Shown here: positions 1 to 10,522 of the stretch, piece by piece | Layout of the letters: each line of letters starts with the position of its first letter | Position numbering within the stretch: the stretch's first letter is position 1 | NCBI RefSeq assembly: GCF_029407905.1 | Contig: NC_073639.1 | Coordinates: 41,247,501 to 41,311,500, forward strand | Length of the DNA stretch: 64,000 nucleotides | Reading direction: 5' to 3' | Origin: Bubalus kerabau | Taxonomy: Eukaryota > Chordata > Mammalia > Artiodactyla > Bovidae | Translations under genes and position numbers: made by a program | Notes under the pieces: model-generated | Database searches by the model: none | What the model was told of the DNA's origin: nothing | What the model saw: the letters and a program-made list of their open reading frames with translations, nothing else

Positions 1-152
1 TTTTTTTTTAAATGAAATTTATCAAATTGTAACACAATGAAGAACAAAGTCATCTGCAGTTGACATTTAGTATATTTAGTAATTGACTTATAAAACTCAG
101 GAAGCCTTGTTTATTTGTTTATTTTAATATTGGTCCTGTAGAGAGAGTAAAT

Positions 153-284
153 TGGAGAAGGAAATGGCAACCCACTCCAGTGTTCTTGCCTGGAGAATCC
201 CAGGGACGGCGGAGCCTGGTAGCTGCCGTCTCTGGGGTCGCACAGGGTCGGACACGACTGAAGCTACTTAGTAGCAGCAGCAGC
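153..284 (+). mobile_element. Bov-A2-type SINE
   Basis: The sequence ggagaaggaaatggcaaccc through gtcggacacgactgaag is the Bov-A unit, ending in a short (CAG)n run (about 273-285). It is flanked by an exact 13-bp target-site duplication, agagagagtaaat, at 140-152 and 285-297. Confidence 0.9.
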
Positions 285-297
285 AGAGAGAGTAAAT

Positions 298-1042
298 CAT
301 ACTCTTTAGCAAACAGGAAATAGAGGCTCAAAACCAAGAATAGTTTGTTGGTTTTTGTTTTTGTTTTTTTCTCTTGTCAGTCATGAGCAATGATGCTTTA
401 GACAACTGCTGTGAGCTCTGTTGAGAGTCTTATCTTTGGCCAAAAAAATTTAGAGGAAAACCATTCTGTAACAAAGATCACATGGAAGAATTCTCGATAA
501 ATACTTGTCAAATGGATTACTGGGGCATTTTTGAAATGTTACTATCAAAGTAATCAAGATAAATCTGCATGCTTATTATGTAATGACTACCAAGCAGACA
601 AAGGCTTGAACATTCTCAAAATGTATTCCTCAGTTGACTAGGAATATCAGTATGTCCCCCAAACAAGTTAAAAAAAGGAAGCTCTCACAGTTTTTTTTGT
701 TAGGATAAATATGCACCACTGTAAATGTCAATCCTATTGTGTAAGACATCTCAGACCCTTTAAAGTAAAACACTATCAGTGGTTGAAATCACAGACATGA
801 TAGAGACCTTCATTTCCTCAAGGCTGAAAGGAAAAATGTGGTAAAGGCAACAACCTACAAAATAAGAAGACATCAAGCTATGACATCTGGCAGGTCCTGA
901 AGGAGGTCAGTATTTTGAACAGAATGAACAAATCACCAGCATAGAAGGACGTTCATTAGAAAACTCAGAACAGCTTGAGGAAAACAAGACAGAACCCATT
1001 CTGTTTGTAAATGAGATTGTCAGAGACTTTCTGTGGGTGGAA
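298..1042. other. Unassigned intronic DNA
   Basis: AT-rich sequence without a recognisable repeat, gene or RNA. The only structures I see are T-rich runs near 351-372 and 692-699. Confidence 0.5.
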
Positions 1043-1112
1043 GGAGAAACAAAACAAATACATTATCAAGAAACCCAGATATGCAATCACTCTTGCTGTG
1101 TTCTCTGCAGAA
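1043..1112. repeat. Local direct repeat, copy 1
   Basis: A 70-bp segment starting ggagaaacaaaacaaatac matches 2102-2171 without gaps. I count 7 mismatches (about 90% identity). It is not part of a repeat family I recognise. Confidence 0.8.
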
Positions 1113-2101
1113 CAATGGAAGGAACAAAGATCTGTATGTTGGTGAATTCCTTGCAGAGTCAGTAATGACATGCTCATTTGCAGTGTGTTCTCTGGAACAC
1201 TTAGCTGTTCTTTTTGCTACTTAAAAAGGAAAAAATAAAATAAAAAGTAGCCTTGTCATTGTGAGATGACATGCTGAGTCACCTTATTCTTTGCCAAGAC
1301 AAATAATATGAGCAGATATTGTACTGTTTGGCATTATCTGTATCTGTCAGGACCTGCAGCTTCTGAAAATGGCAATAATCCATCTTTAATCACTTGTAGA
1401 ACATATGTCAGAATCAACTCATTCTGGCTATTGCTTTGAGAACTTTCCTGACACAATTCTTAGATGCACAAAAGGATAGCTCTACAACTCAGTGCATGTC
1501 TAAATTAATTTTTGATTAATACAAACTTGAAAGTGTCAATTGGTTTCAATTACCCTGTGTGTACATATGTTTTACATAGCTCAGCTGTGTGTGCATTAAA
1601 TAATCAAGGCTTCTGTTAAGCAGATGTACGTAGGTTGTCACATGTTCTAATGGATTGGGGCCTCTGTGCTATCAGTTTTCATATAGTTTTTAAATCACTT
1701 CACAAATAATTGATCTTTATTAAACATTTAATTTTGCAAGGCAATGCTTCATCCTTTGTATGCTTTCTCAATGTTATGCTGCTATTAAATTTTGGAACTA
1801 GGTTGCGTATGGACACAGTATTGTTTGAATGCTGAGTCTGAGTAGTTTTGAACACTTGGTTCTGCTGGCTGATGACACTCCATGCCCCGTACCCACCCAC
1901 TCCCCCAACACACATATATACACACTGACCTCTATTTACAATTTGCCTTTACTTACTACTAATCTCTTCTTGTTCCATTTTATGAAGAGATGCTGAACTG
2001 TTATTTGTATTTTAGATACATTTCTGATACTTGTTTTATGGGACATTTTTGTAGACATGTTCTTTGTTAATCTATTTAAAAAATAGCACATTATAATATA
2101 G
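1113..2101. other. Unassigned intronic DNA between direct repeats
   Basis: AT-rich sequence with no recognisable family. It separates the two copies of the 70-bp direct repeat. Confidence 0.45.
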
Positions 2102-2171
2102 GGAGAAAGAAAACAAATACATTATCAAGTTATCCAGATATGTAATCACTCTTGGTGTGTTCTCTGCAAAA
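2102..2171. repeat. Local direct repeat, copy 2
   Basis: Second copy of the 70-bp segment at 1043-1112, in the same orientation 1,059 bases further on. Similarity stops abruptly on both sides. Confidence 0.8.
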
Positions 2172-3879
2172 TAAAAAAGAGGGGATTTTGAATCAATTAA
2201 TTGAATTATACTTAATCAACTAAGTTATGTTGATTATAATGTGTGTTTAATGCTTAAATCACTTCCAGTAGAAAACAAGCTTGCTCATTCCCTATTTTCA
2301 TCATCATTTGAGAGATTCCTTCATAGCTGCCAGTCTGTTAAATACTCTGTGATCAATAATATTTGTCCTCACTATGAAATGTTACTGGCATAAGCCTTAG
2401 AAAGGATACATTTCAAGTATGAGAGAAAGGAATTACTACAACAAAACAGATTTTTGTTTCTAATCTATTGTATCAGAGTAGACTGCTTATCTCTTTCAAA
2501 GCATTGCTTTCTATATGATAATTAACTATTCTGTAAAAAATTCAAGCATCTGGAGTATAGTAGTTAATTCATAATGTAGATCCATCAATTTAATTTTACT
2601 TTTGAAACTTAGTCCAGTAATGATATATTTTAATTCAATTCAATTATCTTTTGTTCATTTACATTTATGAATTGCAGAACTGAAAAATAACCCCTGGTTT
2701 GTGTTACACATTTATGAATTTTCTTCATAGGACTTTGTAAAAGTATCATTCTATGGCTAGATACAATGCTAACGGGGCAGCCTATTTTCTTTATCATCAG
2801 CAAGAAATAAAAGGGCAATTAGAAGGCTCCATATGAAAGATTTTAAAGTATTTTTTTGAATTGTATATTCATTTTCACCACCAATGCAGTCGGTGCAATG
2901 AGCTGCTCACTTATTTCAAAGTTACGGTTTTTATTTTCTCTCTAGTACATTATGAACATAAGAGATTAAAAATAATAATAAGTAGAGACTTTGGCCCACT
3001 TAAAGACAGATGTGAAAAAGCTCAGAGATTTCTAGGCAGGAAATTACCTCAAATACCTTGACATTATCCCACTTTTATAAACAGCTATTTGAGTTAAATT
3101 CCCTTACATCTACAGACCTCTACCAACATTTTTCTGCACCTTCCTTGCCTCTAATGAAACTCCATTCTCATTATTGAGGCAATGTTTGCACATGAGCCTG
3201 GCATTCTCATTCTGAGCAGCCTTGATGTGCTAGGGCCTTGGACGGAGCTATTTGCCTTCACTATCATGGGTCCTAAATCAACATGAGAAAAAAAAAAAGA
3301 AGCCCCCCATTTAGCAATGTATAATCCTCCATCTCAATTCCATCGCTTTAAGCTTGTTTTATTTGTTGTTATTTCACAGCATTTAAGCTCAGCCTGAGCA
3401 ATAATTCCTCTGGAGGCCAAATCTTGCAGTGATTTCTGCTTCCACGTGGACAGCTCACCCTCCATGTCACTCCCCAGTTTCACAAGACCAACACAAGCTC
3501 TAAATTCTGCTTTCAAAAATATATATTCTTATTTGTCTAATTGTCTCAATTACTATATTGCATTTAGAACCAAGTTAATGCTTCCAAGGTAGTAATAATC
3601 CTCATTAACTTTAAAAGAAATTATCATTGGATTATGTCCATTTGTGATCTAGTTCTTCTCAATTTTTTTCTTTTCATCCTTGCTAGCTGCTACTTCCTAA
3701 TATTCATCTTGTGCTTTAGACACTCTGCTCACTAGCTTCACTACTATATTAGACTTTCTTATGTGTCACTGTCTTACACCTAATCTCCTCTGTTAAATTT
3801 ATTCCAGCCGCTCAAAATTATACTTTCATAGAATTCCATGAAAGTTTTACCATGGCAGAAGTGAGTTTTCAAAAATTAT
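2172..3879. other. Unassigned intronic DNA
   Basis: AT-rich sequence without a recognised repeat or gene. It contains a short A-run near 3287-3298. Possible decayed LINE sequence could not be assigned by eye. Confidence 0.45.
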
Positions 3880-4028
3880 TTGTTCACATATTTGTCTTCA
3901 CCATAGGAGTCAGGTCCTGAGTAGCAGAATCATTGTCTGTTATTGTATTCCTACTCCAATATTTAGCTCATTGCCTGGCACATGGTGCCAATTCAGAATG
4001 CTCAGTAAGGGAAGGAGTGAATGTAATT
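3880..4028 (+). mobile_element. L2 LINE 3' fragment
   Basis: The pattern tcattgcctggcacatggtg followed by a decayed gctcaataa-like stretch and ggagtgaatg is the characteristic 3' end of the ancient mammalian L2 element. It is heavily diverged. Confidence 0.6.
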
Positions 4029-5088
4029 AATAGAAGTTATTTGAAACTATTTCAGGAACTTTCTGCTGCAAGACTGAAATTACTCAGGAAAAGCTTTTAT
4101 TTTATTTCTGTCTCAAGAAAGAATTAATCCTTCTAATTATTAAGAAAGGGTAAAATGTCCCAATTCTTTGTCAGGCTCAATCTGATCATCTGTAGGCAAA
4201 GATAGGCTGAGATGGACAGAGTTGATAGAGAAAACTTTAACACATATGTTTTAATGAGGACTGACCCTCAAGTCTTCCAAGCCTAGTAAAATAGTTTAAT
4301 ATATAAACATAGTCTGATGCATTATGATAAGTGCTAAAATAGATGTAGCATCAAGACATTTCTAAGAGAAAGATAGGATGCAACCATTTTGGAGAAGTCA
4401 GGGAAGAAGTAGCAGTAGTAGTAATGTGTACAGTGGATTTTGAAGAAATACCAGAATGGAGAGCTTGTGACATGAAAATGCTGGTGGATAGTTTGCCCAG
4501 AAAATTGAACATGAGCTCACCCCTTCTCTAGGAACCATTAAAAAATGCTTAGTTTCTGACACTAGACAAGCAGACAATAGCCAAAATCACCTAAAGACTT
4601 GGAAGAATGTGGGAAAGAATACAGATCCCTTGAGAATGAAAACCAGAAACAGAAGAAAAGACTTTTCTAGATCTTTATCATATGTAAAGGGATATCACCA
4701 GCAATTTCATGTTCTTATGGGGACCTGAGAGCTGGTAGAACTGCCGTTCCAACAAGGAGCATTCTGCTGTGTGTCCTCTGTATCAAGTTTTGACCCTATA
4801 CAGATGTGTTCTTAAGCCTTTGCCTTCCTTTGACATATAAACATCTTTTCGTTTGTATTTGTTGTAGAATTTCTCTTACTCATGATTACCTTGAGACCAT
4901 ACCAAAAAGTTGAATCTTAATAAATTGTCAGCCAAACAAGGGGAGATTTCTAAGGGAGGTTGTTATAGATAGATGAAAGAGCATGTGCGGAAGCACATGT
5001 ACATGACAAAACATGGAAGGCCTATTTTACATTCAGAAAATAAAACAAACTTTAAAAAGCTTTCCTGACTCCTTTGAGAAAGTCCAGT
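4029..5088. other. Unassigned intronic DNA
   Basis: AT-rich sequence with no recognised repeat. There is a small imperfect (AGT)n stretch near 4408-4423. I see no gene. Confidence 0.45.
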
Positions 5089-5101
5089 TTTTTTCTGTAT
5101 G

Positions 5102-5313
5102 AAAAGTGAAAGTGAAGTCACTCAGTCATGTCTGACTCTGCAACCCCAAGGAGAGTGTAGCCTACCAGGCTCCTCCATCCATGGGATTTTCCAGGCAAGA
5201 ATACTGGAGTGGGTTGCCATTTACTTCTCCAGGAGATCTTTCCAACCCAGGGATTTAACCCGGGTCTCCCACATTGTAGGCAGACACTTTACCATCTGAG
5301 CCACCAGGGAGGT
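5102..5313 (-). mobile_element. Bov-tA SINE (first of a linked pair)
   Basis: On the + strand it reads the Bov-A part (gaaaagtgaaagtgaagtca ... ccatgggattttccaggc) and then the tRNA-Glu-like head in reverse (accatctgagccaccaggga), so the element is antisense. Its upstream flank ttttttctgtatg (5089-5101) recurs exactly at 5735-5747, after the second Bov-tA piece. The target-site duplication therefore encloses both SINE copies and the inverted-repeat arm between them. Confidence 0.9.
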
Positions 5314-5315
5314 CA

Positions 5316-5581
5316 TTAGGCTCACACATGCACCATGATCAGAAATACACCATGGACAAATAGACACCATGAACAGATAGGCACCATGGACAAACAGACA
5401 CAAAGGATAGGCATAGGCACAATGGATGGACATAAACACCATAGACACAATGGATAGACAGAGAGATCACAATCAGATGTATATCATGGGCAGATAGCTC
5501 TCCCAGGTCTGGCTGGCTGTCTCCCCATTTGTTCTCACAAGTGTTTCTCCTAATATAAATTTCTTGCACAATGCTTCATAT
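5316..5581. repeat. Inverted repeat, left arm
   Basis: This arm is the reverse complement of 5979-6237, with high identity by eye and a few small gaps. Outer ends ttaggctcacacatgcac pair with gtgcatgtgtgagcctaa. Inner ends cacaatgcttcatat pair with atatgaagcattgtg. The outer half of each arm is a degenerate 15-20 bp tandem array built on caccatggacaaatagaca. Confidence 0.9.
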
Positions 5582-5734
5582 GGACTGCAGCGCACCAGGC
5601 TCCTGTGTCCACGAGATATTCCAGGCAATTCGGTCGCCATTTCCTTCTCCAGGGGATCTTCCACCCCAGGGATCGAACCCTAGTCTCCTGCACTGCAGGC
5701 ATATTCTTTACTGACTGAGCTACAAGGGAAGCCC
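5582..5734 (-). mobile_element. Bov-tA SINE (second, lacks its tail)
   Basis: Antisense Bov-tA from about tggactgcagcgcaccaggc to the head (gactgagctacaagggaagc). The first ~50 bp of the antisense unit are missing. It abuts the left inverted-repeat arm, with atggactg shared between the arm end and the SINE consensus. Confidence 0.85.
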
Positions 5735-5978
5735 TTTTTTCTGTATGGTAGAAGTATACAGTGTTGTATTCATTGACCAATTTGAATAGCATTTCTGAGA
5801 GTTGCCAGGGAATGGGCTAGTTTTAATTGTTTACTATGAAGACTGAACTTCTTAAATAACAATAATTCATTGCTTTTGTTGAAAATTTGTCATAGTCATG
5901 ATATGACATCATAATCAGAGGTTATCTTTATGTACAGTTTCTAAGCATGTGTCTTATTCCGGGTCTTTTGAAAAGTAG
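5735..5978. other. Inverted-repeat spacer, unique part
   Basis: Starts with the second copy of the 13-bp duplication (ttttttctgtatg, 5735-5747). The rest is AT-rich DNA without a recognised repeat. Confidence 0.5.
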
Positions 5979-6237
5979 ATATGAAGCATTGTGCAAGAAA
6001 TGTATATTAGAAGAAATACTTGTGAGAACAATGGGGAGATAGCCAGGCAGGCCTGGGAGAACTATCTGCCCATGATATACATCTGATTGTGATATCTCTG
6101 TCTATCCATTTTGTCTATGGTGTCTATGTCTATCCATTGTGTCTGTTTGTCCATGGTCCATATCTGTTCATGGTGTCTGTCCATGGTGTATTTCTGATTA
6201 TGCTGCATGTCTAGCCATGGTGCATGTGTGAGCCTAA
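5979..6237. repeat. Inverted repeat, right arm
   Basis: Reverse-complement partner of 5316-5581. Because it continues into ordinary flanking DNA and carries no SINE at its ends, it is the likelier original, with the left arm the copy. That direction is inference. Confidence 0.85.
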
Positions 6238-6766
6238 GTGAAGAAGAATGGTCTGCAAGAAAATTAGTTTGGGCGAAGCATCTTAGACTACCATAGAGCC
6301 TACGGAAGATTTAACAATGCCACTGGAAGTCCTGGAGCCAAAAGCCCCACTTAGAGATGGCTCACATCAGTAGAAATTAGCCTGATTTACTACTGTAAGG
6401 ACTATACTCAGCCATTGGCTCAGAGAAGCCTGTGAACAACACGATCATTTCACAAAGGCAGCTGTAGAGTTCAAAGCACAGCAGCTGAGACTTCAGTCAG
6501 TTAAACTCTCCACAGTAGAAGAACTGATGATCTTATTCTCATGTCTGATGTAATTTGTGCAAAATATTAAAGTCAGCTTCTACTATTAAATATTTAGCAT
6601 TTAACTTAGGAGTTTTCTTATTTCTAGATAAACTATACATGTATATTTATAAAGTCTACCTAGAAGTGAAGCTTGGTTTTCTTAACATGATTTTTGGTAA
6701 AGAATGTAAGTCCTTTCAAAAACCACATTTTGCCAAATTCTCTGAGATAGTTGGCAACCATTTTAC
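6238..6766. other. Unassigned intronic DNA
   Basis: No recognised repeat or gene between the inverted repeat and the next Bov-tA. Confidence 0.4.
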
Positions 6767-6930
6767 CTGAGACCTGGGTTTGATTCCTGGGTCGGGAAGA
6801 TCCCCTGGAGAAGGAAATGGCAATCCATTCCAGTATTCTTGCCTGGAGAATCTGATGGACAGAGGAGCCGGCAGGCTACAGTCTGTGGGGTTGAAAGAGT
6901 TGGATACTACTTAGCAACTAAAGTACTACC
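6767..6930 (+). mobile_element. Bov-tA SINE, head truncated
   Basis: Reads gacctgggtttgattcctgg, the Bov-A body (ggagaaggaaatggcaatcc) and a decayed tail (gttggatactacttagcaac). The first ~30 bp of the tRNA-like head are missing. Confidence 0.85.
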
Positions 6931-6940
6931 AGAGACCATC

Positions 6941-7760
6941 CAGTTCAGTTCAGTTCAGTTCAGTCACTCATTCGTGTCTGACTCTTTGCGACTGCATGAA
7001 TTGCAGCATGCCAGGCCTCCCTGTCTATCACCATCTCCCGGAGTTCACTCAGACTCACGTCCACGGAGTCAGTGATGCCATCCAGCCATCTCATCCTCTG
7101 TCATCCCCTTCTCCTCCTGCCCTCAATCCCTCCCAGCATCAGAGTCTTTTCCAATGAGTCAACTCTTCGCATGAGGTGGCCAAAGTACTGGAGTTTCAGC
7201 TTTAGCATCATTCCTTCCAAAGAAATCCCAGGGCTGATCTCCTTCTGAATGGACTGGTTGGATCTCCTTGCAGTCCAAGGGACTCTCAAGAGTCTTCTCC
7301 AACACCACAGTTCAAAAGCATCAATTCTTCATCGCTCCGCTTTCTTCACAGTCCAACTCTCACATCCATACATGACCACTGGAAAAACCATAGCCTTGAC
7401 TAGACGGACCTTTGTTGGCAAAGTAATGTCTCTGTTTTTCAATATGCTATCTAGGTTGGTCATAACTTTCCTTGCAAGGAGTAAGCGTCTTTTAATTTCA
7501 TGGCTGCAGTCACCACCTGCAGTGATTTTGGATCCCCCAAAAATAAAGTCTGATGCTGTTTCCACTGTTTCCCCATCTATTTCCCATGAAGTGATGGGAC
7601 CAGATGCCATTGTCTTCGTTTTCTGAATGTTGAGCTTTAAGCCAACTTCTTCACTCTCCACTTTCACTTTCATCAAGAGGCTTTTTAGTTCCTCTTCACT
7701 TTCTGCCATAAAGGTGGTGTCATCTGCATATCTGAGGTTATTGATATTTCTCCCAGCAAT
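6941..7760 (-). mobile_element. BovB 3' end (ART2A-type), antisense
   Basis: Begins with the (cagtt)n tail repeat in reverse and runs through the BovB 3' tail and the end of its ORF2, stopping in the reverse-transcriptase region (catctgcatatctgaggtta). On the minus strand, 7329-7709 gives MAESEEELKSLLMKVK through SWTVKKAER, the post-RT part of the BovB protein. It is 5'-truncated and has no complete catalytic domain. Confidence 0.95.
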
Positions 7761-8030
7761 GGTAACTGGTTAAATAATATAAAAAATTATTTTCCAGTCA
7801 CTCATAGCTAGAGATCCAAGAAAGTATGATTTCTTAATTCTATTCAAAGACTTGTGTCCTCAAGCTTGAAGAGCAAAGGTGAATGTCATAGAAATGAACT
7901 TGGAGGAATTTCTGTGCTAAAAATATTCACCTTAATACTGACCACAAGGTTCTGCCTTTCCTTGAAGATTCACATCAAATTGTGCCTGTTAGTTCTAAGG
8001 AATTTTTCCAAATTTTTACTGGACTGTCCC
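7761..8030. other. Unassigned spacer
   Basis: Short AT-rich stretch between two antisense BovB 3' ends. No repeat recognised. Confidence 0.4.
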
Positions 8031-8288
8031 TCAGTTCAGTTCAGTTCAATTGCTCAGTCATTTCTGACTCTTTGCGACCCCATGAATCACAGCACACCAG
8101 GCCTCCCTGTCCATCACCAACTCCCAGAATTCACTCAGACTCAAGTCCATCGAGTCAGTGATGCCATCCAGCCATCTTATCCTCTGTCATCCCCTTCTCC
8201 TCCTGCTCCCAATCCCTCCCAGCATCAGGGTCTTTTCCAATGAGTCAACTCTTTGCATGAGGTGGCCAAAGTATTGGAGTTTCAGCTT
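8031..8288 (-). mobile_element. Short BovB 3' end, antisense
   Basis: Same tail sequence as the copy at 6941 (cagttcag repeats, gcctccctgtccatcaccaa, ttttccaatgagtcaactct), but it breaks off after ggagtttcagct. Only about 260 bp of the 3' tail is present. Confidence 0.9.
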
Positions 8289-8310
8289 ATAGAGGATAAA
8301 AAATGACAGG

Positions 8311-8396
8311 GACAGTGAAGGACAGGAAAGCCTAGTGTGCTGCAGTCCATGGGGTTACATAGAGTTGTACATGACTGAGCAACTAGAAAACAACAA
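8311..8396 (+). mobile_element. BovB-type tail fragment, sense
   Basis: gaaggacaggaaagcctagt through catgactgagcaactag is the last ~85 bp of the BovB/Bov-A tail in the opposite orientation to its neighbour at 8031-8288. A 9-bp inverted match, actgtccct (8023-8031) against agggacagt (8308-8316), frames the junction. Confidence 0.75.
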
Positions 8397-8494
8397 CCAA
8401 TTAAAAAAAAAATTATTTCTCCACATACAGGCCCAGGAGTAGTATCTTAAGATAGGTGTACTTTTAATTTTTTTTTCCTTTTTCTTTTTTATTT

Positions 8495-8690
8495 AAGGAG
8501 CCTCCATATTGTTCTCCATGATGGCTTTACCAACATACATTCCCACAAGCAATATAGGAAGGTTCTCTTCTCTCCACAACATCTCCAGCATTTGTTATTT
8601 ATAGACATTTTAATGATGGCCATTCTGATGTGTGGGGTGATAGCTCATGGTAGTTTTGATTTGTATTTCTCTAATAATTACAGATATTAA
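8495..8690 (-). mobile_element. L1 fragment, inverted 5' part
   Basis: Read on the minus strand this is the L1 ORF2 C-terminal region (complement of ccatgatggctttaccaaca and of ttctctccacaacatctcca). It sits directly before sense L1 3' sequence, the arrangement of a twin-primed (5'-inverted) L1. Confidence 0.75.
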
Positions 8691-8734
8691 TTAATATTAA
8701 TATATTAAGTGAGATTAATATTGAGTATATTTTC

Positions 8735-9045
8735 AAAACAGAAATAGACCCACAGACATAGATAACAAACTTTTGGATACCAAAGAGGAAAAGAGGGTGA
8801 CAGAGTAAATTACAATTTGTGGATTAACAGATATTCACTACTATATATAAAATAGATAATCAACAAAGACTTATTGTATGGTACAAAAAATTATACTCAA
8901 CACTTAATGATAACCTGTAAAAGAAAAGAATCTGAAGAAGAATAGATATATATGTGTATGGTTGGATCACCTGGCTGTACACCTATAACAAATACAACAT
9001 CATAGATCAGCTATACTTCAAAAAATAAAAATAAAGTACAGCAAT
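8735..9045 (+). mobile_element. L1 3' end, sense part
   Basis: aaaacagaaatagacccaca through ggctgtacacctataacaaa and a final aaaaaataaaaataaa tail are the ruminant/artiodactyl L1 3' end in sense orientation. Together with 8495-8690 it makes one 5'-inverted insertion. Confidence 0.75.
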
Positions 9046-9109
9046 CTTCTAAAAAATATCTCCTACAGTAGTTTTAAACTTTGCCTGTTAACATCCCTTT
9101 CCTGAGAGA

Positions 9110-9265
9110 GGAGCAGAATAGAATTAAAGAACACAGGCTCCAGTCCAAGCTCTTCAATAAGTGAACTGTGTGACTTTAGGTATATCCTTTAATCTCACTG
9201 GGTTTCAAGATTTTCATCTGTAAAATGAAGGAATTGAGCCAGATCATCTCCAAAGTCCCTCCAGC
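9110..9265 (+). mobile_element. MIR SINE
   Basis: Contains the MIR core and tail pattern: agaacacaggctccagtcca, actgtgtgactttagg, cttttaatctcactggg-like sequence, and tttcatctgtaaaatgaagg. This is an ancient mammalian tRNA-derived SINE. Confidence 0.85.
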
Positions 9266-10281
9266 TTCAAAGCAAACTCTCAGGTCTGAAGACTGACTTA
9301 AACCAGAGCCTCATGGTCTGTGCTCTTCTCCTCTAATGCCTTGTGGTCACCATGCAGTCCTATATAGATAAAAGGACTACCAAGTGTTAATCATTCTCTC
9401 AAAGGGGACAAATGTTCTTTGAAATAAGGACTTCCTCAGCAATGAATAGCTGTTAAAATGTAATACATAATCATCCAAATGTCTGTGGTATTGGTAACAT
9501 ACCTCAATTCACCACAGTACCAAATACAGTTTTAATGACAAATCAACCCTAAACTTATCCTGTTTGAGTGACATTAGGCCAGAAGCTGACACACCTCATG
9601 ATCATTAGATTTGATCTAATAATGTAACATAGTTAGTATCTAAATATGGAAAACTTAAACATTACTCAAAATAGCAACATTTTATGGTATAAAAATGTTT
9701 TCTTTCCTAAATATACTTTCTCTATAACTTCAGTGTCTGCTTTTTAAAACTCTACCAACATCATATAATTTTTTTTAAATTTTAAGCTGCTAAATATTGA
9801 AGCTCATTTGCAGAGAATGCATTTGGAAAAATCCAAAGTAGTGTTTTTGCCCCTTTTTGACTTAACTTCCAATCTCTACCTTTAGAGACAGGATATTTAC
9901 AAAATCTTATCAGCATACTAAGTGCTAGGAAAAAAAAAATGGGGAAGAAGCAAGATTCCCTTTCTATAGGAAAATAAATAGAGTTAAAATGGGAAAAGAG
10001 GAAAATGAAAGCATTTTTTTTAATTTAATTTAAAACCGATGGAGAAAAAGAGGCATAAGCTTGTCTTTATATAAAGGAAAATTCAGCCCTCCTACAGACC
10101 CTATTCAAGAATTTTTCTCACTGCTTCTTAAAAGTAAAACCTTAAGAAGGGTAGACTATTTCCCTTCAGGATTTTATATTATTCATTTCATGCCATATGA
10201 CTCCAGTAAAGAGTAAGTAAATGTTTTGAATAAATTAACAATCTATTTCCAATGTCAAAATAATTACGCTAAAACTAGTTT
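9266..10281. other. Unassigned intronic DNA
   Basis: AT-rich sequence with several A and T homopolymers (for example about 9930-9940 and 10013-10021). No gene or repeat family recognised. Confidence 0.45.
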
Positions 10282-10294
10282 AAGAATTAGTCTT

Positions 10295-10509
10295 GAAAAG
10301 TGAGAGTGAAGTTACTCAGTCGTGTTCAACTCTTTGCGACCCCATGGACTGTAGCCTACCAGGCTCCTCCCTCCATGGGATTCTCCAGGCAAGAGTACTG
10401 GAGTGGGTTGCCATTTCCTTCTTCAAGGGATCTTCCCGACCCAGGGATCAAACTTGGGTCTCCTGCATTCCAAGTAGACGCTTTAACCTCTGAGCCACCA
10501 GGGAAGCCC
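10295..10509 (-). mobile_element. Bov-tA SINE, full length
   Basis: Antisense Bov-tA from the gaaaagtgagagtgaag tail to the tgagccaccagggaagccc head. Near-identical 13-bp target-site duplications flank it: aagaattagtctt at 10282-10294 and aaggattaatctt at 10510-10522. Confidence 0.95.
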
Positions 10510-10522
10510 AAGGATTAATCTT

